DNA of 56,146 nt from Phycisphaerae bacterium (GTDB lineage: Bacteria; Planctomycetota; Phycisphaerae; Sedimentisphaerales; Sedimentisphaeraceae): the NCBI GenBank assembly GCA_027078365.1, contig JALWYQ010000008.1, positions 1 through 56,146 on the forward strand, in the 5' to 3' direction. This document shows, piece after piece, positions 18,065-26,485 of this stretch (position 1 is the stretch's first letter; each line of letters opens with the position of its first letter). Below the pieces are notes generated by a model that saw only the letters and a list, made by a program, of their open reading frames with translations, did no database searches and had not been told where the DNA came from. The position numbers and the translations under genes are program-made.

Positions 18065-19546
18065 CTAATTTTCTCCAAGACTATTCATCTTTTCAATCGT
18101 ATTGGTGGAGCTTTTACCCTCAACAATCTCGGCCAATACAACCTTGCCGCCTCTAGACTCAACAAATTCCTGACCGACAACGCCTTTGTCTTTCCAGTCT
18201 GCGCCCTTAACTAAGACATCTGGCTTTACGAGTTCTATTAGGTTGGCAGGTGTATCTTCGTCGAATATTGTTATATAGTCTACTGACTCAAGGGCTGCTA
18301 GTACTGCAGCTCTATCGTGTTGATTGTTGATTGGTCTTTCTGGGCCTTTCAACCTTTTAACACTTGCGTCGCTATTTAAGCCAAGTACGACAATATCTCC
18401 TTGTCGTTTTGTGAAGCTCAGATACTCAATGTGCCCGCGATGGATTACATCAAAGCAACCGTTTGTAAATACGATTTTCTCTCCGAGCCTTCTGTGGTAC
18501 TCGACTATCTTTTCTAGAGATTTTGTCTCGTGGATTTTGCCAGTCTTGGAATGGCTTCTTGCGATTATTTCATTTATGATTTCATCTATCGAAACAGTGG
18601 CAACTCCAAACTTCTCGACCTCAAGCCCGCCGGCAATATTTGATATTTCTACCGCTGATTTTAAATTGCATCCACCAGCAAGCGCAGTTGCAAGGGCAGC
18701 TAAAACCATATCGCCTGCGCCAGTAACATCGTAAACAGTCTTTGCAATAGTTGGGACCAGCTCGCTTAATGTGTCGGACTTTAAGAATGCGCCGTCCTTG
18801 TCTAATGTTATAACTGCGGCGTCTAGTTCGTATTTTTCTAAAAGAATATCAGCTGCTCTTTTTGCATCGTCAATTGTCTCAATTGAAAACCCAACGACAC
18901 AAGAAGTTTCTTGCCTATTTGGAGTGATAAGAGTTGCGCCCTTAAATTTTGAGTAATCATTGTGTAGTGGTGGATCAACTAGAACCATCTTGCCAGCATC
19001 CTTTGCGAGCTTGATAAACTCTTGCGTAATCTTAGGACTCAAAACACCTTTGTTGTAGTCTTGTAAACACACAATATCTGCGCTGGCAAGTTTCGACTTA
19101 AATACTTCTAAGAGAGCGATATTTTCTTCTTCGTTTATAGCAGAGCTGTCTTCTTGGTCAACACGCATCAGTTGTTGTTGGTGTCTGTGTTGGGCAAGTC
19201 CGACTAGTCTTTGCTTTGAAGTGGTAGGGCGGTTTTTAGATATTATTAAACCGTCAGTGTCTGAGTTCGTTTCTTCTAAGAGTTTTTTAAGACAGACTCC
19301 TTCAGAATCGTCACCGATTAATCCAACACAGATACATTCGCCACCCATTGCAGCAATATCAGCTGCTACCGATGCAGCCCCACCGCATTTATCTTCTCTT
19401 CGTACAATCTTTAAAACAGGCACTGGTGCCTCTGGGCTTATTCTTAGCGCATCTCCATAGACATAGCTATCTAGCATAAAATCGCCTACTAGCAGAATCT
19501 TTGGGTTTCCCAGATTTGTAACTTTTTTTAGTAGCTCACTATACAT
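18065..19546 (-). CDS. hldE: Bifunctional heptose-7-phosphate kinase / heptose-1-phosphate adenylyltransferase HldE
   Basis: Two-domain enzyme of ADP-heptose synthesis. The N-terminal ribokinase-type domain (about 1-320) shows GDFMLDSYVYG, GGAASVAADIAAMGG and the catalytic DVTGAGDM. The C-terminal nucleotidyltransferase domain (about 350-493) shows FTNGCFDVIHRGH and LNSDASVKRLKG. The start is set at the ATG giving MYSELLKK (19546), whose codon overlaps the lpxK stop by 8 nt; a longer upstream reading would overlap lpxK further. With GmhB-like and WaaF it covers the steps from sedoheptulose-derived heptose-7-phosphate to LPS heptose, apart from the isomerase GmhA and epimerase HldD, which are not in the window. 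Confidence 0.93.
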   Translation of the reverse strand: MYSELLKKVTNLGNPKILLVGDFMLDSYVYGDALRISPEAPVPVLKIVRREDKCGGAASVAADIAAMGGECICVGLIGDDSEGVCLKKLLEETNSDTDGLIISKNRPTTSKQRLVGLAQHRHQQQLMRVDQEDSSAINEEENIALLEVFKSKLASADIVCLQDYNKGVLSPKITQEFIKLAKDAGKMVLVDPPLHNDYSKFKGATLITPNRQETSCVVGFSIETIDDAKRAADILLEKYELDAAVITLDKDGAFLKSDTLSELVPTIAKTVYDVTGAGDMVLAALATALAGGCNLKSAVEISNIAGGLEVEKFGVATVSIDEIINEIIARSHSKTGKIHETKSLEKIVEYHRRLGEKIVFTNGCFDVIHRGHIEYLSFTKRQGDIVVLGLNSDASVKRLKGPERPINNQHDRAAVLAALESVDYITIFDEDTPANLIELVKPDVLVKGADWKDKGVVGQEFVESRGGKVVLAEIVEGKSSTNTIEKMNSLGEN

Positions 19547-20618
19547 TAGCAACGCCGTCTTTTTTAACAATATCGTCTATAAGTTTAATCAGTTCTTGTT
19601 TGGATTTTGTAATATCAAGTTCTATTGCAACATATGCGCATTTGATATCAAGAACTTCTTTTGCTAATAACGCAATCTTAACCCAGTCTTTATGAGTCGT
19701 CAAAAGAATATCTGCTCCGGAATCTTTGGCCAATGTCTCTACCTCTTCTAGTAAGTCTCTTGTGTAGTCTTGATGGTCGTTAAAGAATTTCTCACCAACC
19801 ACTTCTAAGCCTGCACCTGTGAGACTTTTAGAAAAAGATTCAGGATTGCCTATTCCACAAAAAGCGAAGACTTTATTTTGCTTTAATTCATCAATCGAAA
19901 TTGTTTCGTCTTTAATCATTCTAGCCGAAACTATTTTGTGTTTGCTGTGGGCAATTAATATCTCTGGATTAATGTTTCTAATCTTGCCTTCTATTTCCTC
20001 TAGAGACTCTTTTGTGCATAAGTCTGTTCTGGTTATTATTGCTGCTTGTGCTCGTTTTAAGCTGTTAGGTGATTCTCGAAGCAGTCCGCTTGGAAGAATT
20101 CTATCAAAGCCAAACGGGCAGGTTGCATCAATGGCAATTATATCTAAGTCTCTCTTTATACGCCTGTGTTGGAATGCATCGTCAAGAATAATTGCCTCTG
20201 TGTTGTATTGGCTGATGGCTTTGCGTGCAGAGCTAACTCTATCGCTGTTAGTAATTATTTTTGCTAACGGACAATTCTTCACCATCATTGCCGCTTCGTC
20301 ACCGAGAGTTCCAGTTTTAGATTTGTAGCCCCTACTTATAATCGCAGTCTTAATATTCTTTTGAGCAAAAAGGTTGCACAGCCACATTACGATAGGTGTT
20401 TTTCCAGTGCCTCCGGCAGTTATATTTCCAACGCTGATGACAGTAGCATCAACCTTGTAGCTAGGCAAGATACCAAGGTCAAACCCTATGTTGCGCAGCG
20501 CAACTACCGCAGCATAAGCCAATGCTACAATGCGCAGCAACAAGCGAATAAGCTTTGCGCTAAATCGATCGTCCTTTTTAGAGATTAGATTGCGAAAATA
20601 ATTTTGATCCAAGATCAA
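19539..20618 (-). CDS. lpxK: Tetraacyldisaccharide 4'-kinase LpxK
   Basis: P-loop kinase that phosphorylates the 4' position of the lipid A disaccharide at the inner membrane. The 359 residues include a hydrophobic N-terminal helix (about 22-45), the family Walker A region SVGNITAGGTGKTP, the ISRGYKSK segment, ILDDAFQHRR (the DDxxQHR catalytic signature) and ILPSGLLRE. It starts 11 nt after the isocitrate dehydrogenase stop and overlaps hldE by 8 nt, so it is in the middle of a tight operon. The combination of a TCA-cycle enzyme with lipid A genes probably reflects shared transcription rather than shared chemistry. Confidence 0.94.
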   Translation of the reverse strand: MILDQNYFRNLISKKDDRFSAKLIRLLLRIVALAYAAVVALRNIGFDLGILPSYKVDATVISVGNITAGGTGKTPIVMWLCNLFAQKNIKTAIISRGYKSKTGTLGDEAAMMVKNCPLAKIITNSDRVSSARKAISQYNTEAIILDDAFQHRRIKRDLDIIAIDATCPFGFDRILPSGLLRESPNSLKRAQAAIITRTDLCTKESLEEIEGKIRNINPEILIAHSKHKIVSARMIKDETISIDELKQNKVFAFCGIGNPESFSKSLTGAGLEVVGEKFFNDHQDYTRDLLEEVETLAKDSGADILLTTHKDWVKIALLAKEVLDIKCAYVAIELDITKSKQELIKLIDDIVKKDGVANV

Positions 20619-20629
20619 ACCTATCGAAA

Positions 20630-21706
20630 CTAGAGACTCTTTATTTTTTCAATGATAGCGTCTGCCATTTCTTTAGTGCCTGTGGCTGACTCGCTATCCT
20701 TTGCGAGGTCTGGAGTTAAGGATTTTCCCTCAGCGAGTACGAGATTGCAAGCCTCTTCTAGTTTTGCAGCTTCTTTGCGCATCTCTAGATGTTCAAGCAT
20801 CATGACAGCACTGAAGATAAGGGCGATTGGATTTGCGATGTTTTGTCCTGCAATTGTCGGAGCGCTACCGTGGGTTGCCTCAAAGACAGCTCCCTTTTCG
20901 CCAATGTTTGCGCCTTGGGCAACTCCAGGGCCACCGATTAGTCCTGCGCAGAGGTCGCTGACAATATCGCCGTATAGATTTGGCATAACTAGGATGTCGT
21001 AACGGCTTGGGTCCATAACGAGTTGTTGGCACATATTATCGACGATTAAATCGTCAAACTCAATCTCAGGGTAATCTTTAGCAACTCTTCTGCTAACTTC
21101 AAGCCAGAGCCCGTCTGAGAATTTCATAATGTTTGCTTTGTGAACGCTTGTAACTTTTTTGCGGTTATTTTTCTTAGCGTATTCAAAAGCATATCTAACA
21201 ATCCTCTCAGTTCCCTTTATAGAGATTGGCTTGATTGATATGCCACTATCCTTAGCGATTTGTTTGCTGTTGTGTGCGTTGAGCCAGTCGATAAGTTCTG
21301 CTGTTTCTTTTTCGCCTTCTTTAAATTCAACTCCAGCGTAGAGACCTTCTGTATTTTCTCTTACGACAACAATATCTACATCGTCGTAGCGAGAGTCAAT
21401 ACCTTTTCTACTCTTGCAAGGACGAACGCAGGCGTAGAGGTCTAGAGTTTGTCTAAGATGAACGTTGATGCTTCTAAAACCAGTGCCAACCGGTGTTGTA
21501 ACCGGCGCCTTTAGAGCAACTTTATTACGCACAACGCTATCGATGGTTTCTTGTGGAAGCGGCGAGCCGCATTTTTCCATTACAGCCGAACCAGCTTCAA
21601 CTATATCCCATTGAATATCTGCACCTGTTGCATCTACACATCTTTTTGCTGCATCTGCTATTTCTGGTCCAATACCATCACCTGTTATCAAAGATACTAG
21701 TGCCAC
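20630..21706 (-). CDS. icd: Isocitrate dehydrogenase, NAD-dependent type
   Basis: Beta-decarboxylating dehydrogenase of the TCA cycle. Seen: LITGDGIGPEI, a substrate phosphate/Arg segment SINVHLRQTLDLYACVRP, the catalytic Tyr/Lys region with DNMCQQLV, YGDIVSDL and HGSAPTIAGQNIANP. The two residues that bind the NADP 2'-phosphate in E. coli Icd (Lys-Tyr after HGTAP) are Thr-Ile here, as in NAD-specific eukaryotic IDH, so NAD use is predicted. The GTG at 21706 is preferred because AAGGAA sits 7 nt upstream and the protein then begins at the expected place; an in-frame ATG at 21754 lies in the loop of a GC-rich hairpin. 3-isopropylmalate dehydrogenase is the less likely alternative. Confidence 0.87.
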   Translation of the reverse strand: MALVSLITGDGIGPEIADAAKRCVDATGADIQWDIVEAGSAVMEKCGSPLPQETIDSVVRNKVALKAPVTTPVGTGFRSINVHLRQTLDLYACVRPCKSRKGIDSRYDDVDIVVVRENTEGLYAGVEFKEGEKETAELIDWLNAHNSKQIAKDSGISIKPISIKGTERIVRYAFEYAKKNNRKKVTSVHKANIMKFSDGLWLEVSRRVAKDYPEIEFDDLIVDNMCQQLVMDPSRYDILVMPNLYGDIVSDLCAGLIGGPGVAQGANIGEKGAVFEATHGSAPTIAGQNIANPIALIFSAVMMLEHLEMRKEAAKLEEACNLVLAEGKSLTPDLAKDSESATGTKEMADAIIEKIKSL

Positions 21707-21744
21707 TTGTATATTCCTTGTATTTTCTGAGTTAATGTTTGCTA

Positions 21745-21765
21745 GGGGGCGCATTGCTTGCCCCC
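21745..21765 (-). promoter_or_regulatory. GC-rich leader hairpin upstream of icd
   Basis: GGGGGC and GCCCCC flank a 9-nt loop that contains the ATG at 21754. It lies in the predicted 5' leader, between the promoter and the preferred GTG start. There is no U-run after it, so it is not a normal terminator; it might stabilise the transcript or block use of the ATG. Confidence 0.5.
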
Positions 21766-21786
21766 AAAATAATTTTCCAACAAGGC

Positions 21787-21815
21787 ATTCTATATGACCA
21801 TTGCGGCGGTGTCAA
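21787..21815 (-). promoter_or_regulatory. Strong sigma-70-like promoter for icd-lpxK-hldE-gmhB-waaF
   Basis: Perfect -35 TTGACA and -10 TAGAAT separated by exactly 17 nt, with a predicted start near 21780. The downstream genes are spaced by 8-nt overlap to 15 nt, so this one promoter may serve the whole heptose/lipid A cluster. Confidence 0.7.
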
Positions 21816-21847
21816 TGAATCCTTTAGGCTCAAGAAATTGGGGTTTG

Positions 21848-23029
21848 TTATTGATGATTGCTATCTTTGAGTGATCTCAACAGTGATTTATAGTAGGTTA
21901 TTGTTAGCTGTGTCTCTGTGGGAGATACTCCTAGTTCGGGGTAGCGAATCGCAACCTTACTTATTTTGTTGTAGCAACGCAATAGTGCTTGGATTGTAGC
22001 GACCTTTTCTCGATTGTTGGATAGTGTCTTTAGCTTGTTTTCTAAAGCTTGAATCTTTTCGAAGGTTTCTAAGGCATCAGAGACCACTGAATCAATTGAG
22101 TTTCTAACCTGTACGTGTTTGTCAAAAACGACCTCCTCGGCGTCTGAAGCTTCTAGGTAGCTTAGTAATTCTTCTTTAGAATCTACAATTTTGTCTGCCA
22201 TTGCAGTTTCTAAGGCTTCTTTGGCGTCTAACTCTAGGAACTCGCCATCTTCAGATACAGTCTTAATAATCTTATGTGTTTTCCTTTTGTCGTTATCGCT
22301 GATAAAATCGTTGCCGCCTTTATTTTCTACCTCAATGGCTTTTAGCTGATTATCAAACATTGCCTGTGCGAGGATTGTGGGGCGGTCATTGTTTTGTGCC
22401 AGAGAAGAAGCGGTTGCACGCAATATACTTGTGAATTTTTCTCCAACATTATTTCCGATTGTCTTGTGCAAGTCTTTTATTCTAACCTTTGGGTTGTTCA
22501 ATTTGCTCTTTGAAGAAACATTCGAGCCAAACGTAGCATCTTTAGATATGAATATCTTGTTGCATGCCAATGGGATTAAAGCGGCATAGTCATGCGCGCC
22601 ATTGCCGTTGATGTAGCAATATATGGGGCATTGCCAATTATTTGTTATCGCAGAACTGAGTTTTATCTCTATGTACGGCTCGCCGCCATCTGCGTCTAAC
22701 TCGATAAGTACGAAGAGATAGCCTCTATCTGTAGCGGTCTTTATCGCCTTTTCGATTGCTTCTGCTTCTGTGTTGTATTTTGGAGTGTTGGTTATTTTGA
22801 TTGTTGCAAAGGCGTTCTTTCTGCCTTTAGCATCGTAGGAAATATTGTAGTAGCTTGGGATTATGCTTAGCTTGCCAGCCTCTCTAGATATTACAATGGT
22901 TTTATCGCCAAGTTTTTTAGTTGTTGCAAAACCGGTAAATGTTTTATTCGTCCTTTTGTTTACGAAAGTATCTGCGCAGGCTAGCGAACTCAATAACAGA
23001 AAAAGGGTTAATAACGATATCGCTCTCAT
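21848..23029 (-). CDS. Exported ClpP/NfeD-like protein lacking the catalytic serine region
   Basis: 393 residues with a signal peptide (about 1-19, ending LACA). Residues about 85-180 follow the crotonase/ClpP-fold pattern of the NfeD/SppA serine proteases: FVLIELDADGGEP in place of the usual LDTPGG, a CPIYCYINGNGAHDYAALI helix entry, and KIFISKDATFGS. In active members a Ser follows the middle strand (typically SAG); none is present here, so proteolysis is doubtful. The C-terminal third is helical and probably coiled coil. Start is set at 23029 because GGAG precedes that ATG; an upstream TTG in the same frame is less likely. Function unknown. Confidence 0.65.
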   Translation of the reverse strand: MRAISLLTLFLLLSSLACADTFVNKRTNKTFTGFATTKKLGDKTIVISREAGKLSIIPSYYNISYDAKGRKNAFATIKITNTPKYNTEAEAIEKAIKTATDRGYLFVLIELDADGGEPYIEIKLSSAITNNWQCPIYCYINGNGAHDYAALIPLACNKIFISKDATFGSNVSSKSKLNNPKVRIKDLHKTIGNNVGEKFTSILRATASSLAQNNDRPTILAQAMFDNQLKAIEVENKGGNDFISDNDKRKTHKIIKTVSEDGEFLELDAKEALETAMADKIVDSKEELLSYLEASDAEEVVFDKHVQVRNSIDSVVSDALETFEKIQALENKLKTLSNNREKVATIQALLRCYNKISKVAIRYPELGVSPTETQLTITYYKSLLRSLKDSNHQ

Positions 23030-23062
23030 GCAACTCTCCAAAGAGGCCTTTGATTGTTATAG

Positions 23063-23833
23063 TTATAAGTCAATCTCGACAACGACAAATGTGTGGTCGC
23101 TAGGCTTTTCGAGTGTGCGTGGCTTTGTATCCACATAACAACTCTTGCATTTTTCCAATAGCGGCTCTGTCGCTAAGAAGTGGTCTATTCTCCAGCCAAC
23201 GTTGTCTTTTAAGGCGTTTTTTCTGCGGTAATCCCAGAATGTAAAAATTTGCTCATCTGGGTGGAGCTTGCGCATAACATCACTGAAGCCCCAGCTCTTA
23301 ACATCAGCATAGGCATCCCAGACCTCCTGACAAAAGCAAACATGTCCGAGCAATCTCTTTGGCGAGTGCACATCTATCGGCTCTGGCGCAACATTCATAT
23401 CGCCCAACCACAAGACGTTGTCCTTGGGGCTAAAATGATTTTCAAAGAACTTCTTGAGCCTTGCAAACCACTCTAGTTTATATGCAAACTTTTCACTGTT
23501 TCTATCAAATCCCTGCGGAATATATGTATTTACGATGTTCAAATCTTTGATGCGTACCTTTGCAAGCCTCGACTCATCGAAAGGCTCGTCGTCAAGTCCA
23601 AATTGAACATCTTCGATAGGGTGTTTGCTAAACACTGCTACGCCGTTGTAGCTTTTTTGCCCCTTGAATACAAACTCGTAGCCGCTACCATCAAAAGCAC
23701 TACTTGGAAAATCGCAATCTTGAACTTTAGTTTCCTGTACGCAAAGAACATCTGGCTGGTTTTGGTTAAGCCAGTCTAACACTATACCTAGCCGCGCCCT
23801 CAATGAGTTCGCGTTGAATGTAGCTATTTTCAT
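23063..23833 (-). CDS. xth: Exodeoxyribonuclease III (AP endonuclease, Xth family)
   Basis: Mg-dependent endonuclease/exonuclease/phosphatase-family enzyme that cuts at abasic sites in base excision repair. 256 residues, normal length. Seen: MKIATFNANSLRARL at the start, VLCVQETKVQD with the metal-binding Glu, WLGDMNVAPEPIDV, and C-terminal WRIDHFLATEP and KPSDHTFVVVEI with the catalytic Asp-His pair. The start is the ATG at 23833, as the upstream extension does not match the family. A terminator lies between this gene and the glycosyltransferase upstream, so it is likely transcribed separately. Confidence 0.93.
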   Translation of the reverse strand: MKIATFNANSLRARLGIVLDWLNQNQPDVLCVQETKVQDCDFPSSAFDGSGYEFVFKGQKSYNGVAVFSKHPIEDVQFGLDDEPFDESRLAKVRIKDLNIVNTYIPQGFDRNSEKFAYKLEWFARLKKFFENHFSPKDNVLWLGDMNVAPEPIDVHSPKRLLGHVCFCQEVWDAYADVKSWGFSDVMRKLHPDEQIFTFWDYRRKNALKDNVGWRIDHFLATEPLLEKCKSCYVDTKPRTLEKPSDHTFVVVEIDL

Positions 23834-23847
23834 TTTATGCCTATAAT

Positions 23848-23886
23848 TAAAAAGAATGCAATCGCACCCCAAGGGCGCGATTGCAT
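23848..23886 (-). terminator. Rho-independent terminator after the glycosyltransferase gene
   Basis: A perfect 10-bp stem (ATGCAATCGC with GCGATTGCAT, 23856-23865 and 23877-23886) with an 11-nt GC-containing loop is followed on the minus strand by TTCTTTTTAATT. It begins 12 nt after the stop codon of the 785-residue glycosyltransferase gene. Confidence 0.85.
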
Positions 23887-23898
23887 CTGGTTGTTGTT

Positions 23899-26256
23899 TT
23901 AGTCTTCTAAGACTTGTTCCAAATTTAAATCAGAATTTTCGTTTTTGATTTTTTCTGCCTTGCTTTGCCTTAGATACTCTTTAACCTCTAACGGGAATTT
24001 GTATTCATGGGCATCTTCGATATTCTCGTTGTAGCTTCCAATGATGCACAGTAAGCTTATCATAAAACTCACGAGTGATTCTGCACCTTGATTTAGGTTT
24101 ACCCCGCTAGGTTCGAGTCCGTCGTAGCAACCTTTTGTTTGGAAGTCAAAGAGCGGAATATTTAAATCGTTTGCGCCTAGATACCAATCTAGTGCTCTAA
24201 TCTGCAATTTTACATATCTCTTGTCTTTTGTGAGCTCAAACGCCTGTTGCAACATCAGTATAGTGCTAACTGCTTCTAGCGGTTGTTGGTCGAATTGAGC
24301 CCTTTCGCCATATTTCTTCATCCATCCGTTGCAACCTATAAAGCTAAAGTACGAGCCGTTATAGGTGTTTTTGAGCAAGAATTCGCAGCTAGTGAGTCCT
24401 ATGTTTATCAATTCTTTATCTTCTAGAATTTCACCAGCCAACATTACTGCATGTGGCAAAACTGCATTGTCGTAAGTTAGGATGTCTTCAAACCATTGCC
24501 AGTCGCCATCAGCATTGTCTAGATACGCTTGATGCAGAGCCTTAGATGCGTGCATTAAGTGCCTCTTAATCTCACTAGCACCTGGGAATTGTTTTAGATA
24601 ATCGACCATTCCAAATATAGAATACGCCATGCCTCTAAGCGATAGCTTTGGCACATGCTTAACGCTTTTGTCGAACACATCCTTTATTATAGAAAGGTAT
24701 GCTGGCAATGGGGGAGATGCCATTATACCACCAAGAGCCCATAGGGTTCGACCGAGCGAATCATGGTTTGGCTCTGTGCTAAACCATTTCCTATCGAAGC
24801 TCATAAAGTTGCGTACTGAGCCGTCTTCAAGCTGAGAATGGCATACAAAAGATAAGTATATCTCAAAGAGCCTAAGCGACTCAGGATCGCCATACTCTTT
24901 ATAGTATTTTGTCATAGCTATCAATGCACGCGCGTTGTCGTCTGTGCAGTAGCCATGATTTCTATCAGGTATTGTATATTTGCCATGTTGATATATGCCA
25001 GTGTTGTCTGTCATTCTAATAAAATGATTAAGCGGTGGCTCTGGCACATTCAGCGTACTTGTAGGTGCGCCTAGCTTTTGTTTTATCTTAATAGGTAGCG
25101 ACAGTGGCAAATCTGGAGATGTAAATAGTTCCCAGTATTCTTTACCAATCTTTGGCCAGATTATATTACGACCATAATCGTAGGCTTGTCTGCGCAAATT
25201 CTGGAATAAGCTATCATCTTTTATGATTTCGATGATAGTTTTTGCCATATCGTCAGGGTCGTTAAACTTTACGAGCTTACCTCTGCCGTTATCGAGCAAT
25301 TCTTCCGCTGCCCAATATGGAGTTGAGACGACAGCCTTACCAGTTCCAACGGCAAAGGCTAACGTACCACTTGTCAGTTGAGCCTTGCTTAGATATGGCG
25401 TAACATATATGTCAGATGCGCAGAGGAAGTTGTGCAGGTCTTCATCACTTACGAACCTGTTGTGGAATATTACATGCTTTTCTAGGCCGAGTTCTTTAAC
25501 TAGCCTTTGCAACTCAAAACGGTAAGACTCACCCTCAAATTTAACAACTTCAGGGTGTGTGCGACCAAGGATTATATATAGCACAGTTGGATCTGCCTCG
25601 ACGATAGCTGGCAGGGCCTTGATGACATTTTCGATGCCTTTGCTTCTACCTAAAAGACCAAACGTTAGGATTGTCTTGCGGCCAGCCATACCGAATTTGT
25701 GTTTGTAGTAACTACTATCAACGAAAGGCAAATCTGGTATTCCGTGTGGTAATAGTTCTATCTTGTCGGTGTCAACATCGTAGATGTCTCGGAGCATATC
25801 GATACCGCGTTTGTTCATCACAACTATCTTGTGAGAAGCTGCGCAAACATCTTTAGTAGCCTTGTAGTAGTGAGGGTCTGGCTTTTCCAATACGGTATGC
25901 ATTGTTGTTATAATCGGCGCAGATATGTGGTTCAAAAAGAGGTTTAGGTAAGAACCAGCCTCACCTCCAAAGAGTCCAAATTCGTGCTGAACACTCACCG
26001 CATCAACATGACTAAAATTGATGTAGTCAGCTGCGCTGATGTAGTCGTTCTTTACATTGCGCCTGATTTCGAATTGAACAGGATCTTCATAATGGTGCCT
26101 TTCGTTGTTCTGCATTGCCACAACTATTGGCTCAAAAGAATTGCCTGCGGCTAATTTAACATTGGTGATGACGTCATTACAGAAGGTTGCGATGCCGCAT
26201 TTACGCGGTAAGAATGATGAAACAAAGGCGATGCGTCTCTTGCGATTCTTTCCCAT
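23899..26256 (-). CDS. GT4-type glycosyltransferase fused to a helical toroid domain
   Basis: 785 residues in two parts. Residues about 1-390 form a GT-B retaining glycosyltransferase: SSFLPRKCGIATFC opening, VQHEFGLFGGEAG, the LLGRSKGIENVIKALP hinge, and the donor-binding segment SKAQLTSGTLAFAVGTGKAVV with the E-x7-E-like region around YWAAEELL. Residues about 400-765 are a helical repeat region with DRNHGYCTDDNARALI, LGRTLWALGG and WQWFEDILTYDNAVLPHA, typical of alpha/alpha-toroid glycosidase-like modules. The pairing is known in proteins often annotated as group 1 glycosyltransferases, but the acceptor is unknown. No signal peptide; cytoplasmic. It has its own promoter and terminator, so it is a single-gene unit. 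Confidence 0.85.
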   Translation of the reverse strand: MGKNRKRRIAFVSSFLPRKCGIATFCNDVITNVKLAAGNSFEPIVVAMQNNERHHYEDPVQFEIRRNVKNDYISAADYINFSHVDAVSVQHEFGLFGGEAGSYLNLFLNHISAPIITTMHTVLEKPDPHYYKATKDVCAASHKIVVMNKRGIDMLRDIYDVDTDKIELLPHGIPDLPFVDSSYYKHKFGMAGRKTILTFGLLGRSKGIENVIKALPAIVEADPTVLYIILGRTHPEVVKFEGESYRFELQRLVKELGLEKHVIFHNRFVSDEDLHNFLCASDIYVTPYLSKAQLTSGTLAFAVGTGKAVVSTPYWAAEELLDNGRGKLVKFNDPDDMAKTIIEIIKDDSLFQNLRRQAYDYGRNIIWPKIGKEYWELFTSPDLPLSLPIKIKQKLGAPTSTLNVPEPPLNHFIRMTDNTGIYQHGKYTIPDRNHGYCTDDNARALIAMTKYYKEYGDPESLRLFEIYLSFVCHSQLEDGSVRNFMSFDRKWFSTEPNHDSLGRTLWALGGIMASPPLPAYLSIIKDVFDKSVKHVPKLSLRGMAYSIFGMVDYLKQFPGASEIKRHLMHASKALHQAYLDNADGDWQWFEDILTYDNAVLPHAVMLAGEILEDKELINIGLTSCEFLLKNTYNGSYFSFIGCNGWMKKYGERAQFDQQPLEAVSTILMLQQAFELTKDKRYVKLQIRALDWYLGANDLNIPLFDFQTKGCYDGLEPSGVNLNQGAESLVSFMISLLCIIGSYNENIEDAHEYKFPLEVKEYLRQSKAEKIKNENSDLNLEQVLED

Positions 26257-26298
26257 TGTCCTTTACTCCTTTAAAAAGAGGAATTTTCCACGATATAG

Positions 26299-26327
26299 AT
26301 AATAGTCCGATAATGCTATGTTGTCAA
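26299..26327 (-). promoter_or_regulatory. Sigma-70-like promoter for the glycosyltransferase gene
   Basis: TTGACA and TATTAT on the minus strand separated by exactly 17 nt, about 45 nt upstream of the ATG at 26256, with AAAGGAG and AAAGGAC near the start codon. Confidence 0.7.
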
Positions 26328-26380
26328 GGCAATTGTGGAATACCGCAGAAGGGTTGGGCGGTACGCACTGATTAATACCT

Positions 26381-26415
26381 ATATTCCTAGCTATTTATAG
26401 TAATATCTGGAATAT
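26381..26415. promoter_or_regulatory. AT-rich inverted repeat upstream of the Rrf2 gene, possible operator
   Basis: ATATTCC (26381-26387) and GGAATAT (26409-26415) are inverted, and the right arm is also part of a small palindrome AATAT-N5-ATATT. A related ATAGGAATT string overlaps the transcription start downstream of the promoter. Rrf2-family operators are AT-rich dyads of this general kind, so autoregulation is a reasonable guess. Confidence 0.35.
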
Positions 26416-26428
26416 TATTATTTTTATG

Positions 26429-26456
26429 TTGACCTGAGCTATGATTTATATACTAT
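26429..26456 (+). promoter_or_regulatory. Sigma-70-like promoter of the Rrf2-cys-nad-nif operon
   Basis: TTGACC and TACTAT separated by 16 nt, ending 30 nt before the Rrf2 ATG. AGGAG lies 7 nt before that ATG. Confidence 0.6.
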
Positions 26457-26485
26457 TAAATCCATAGGAATTTAGGAGAAGCATT

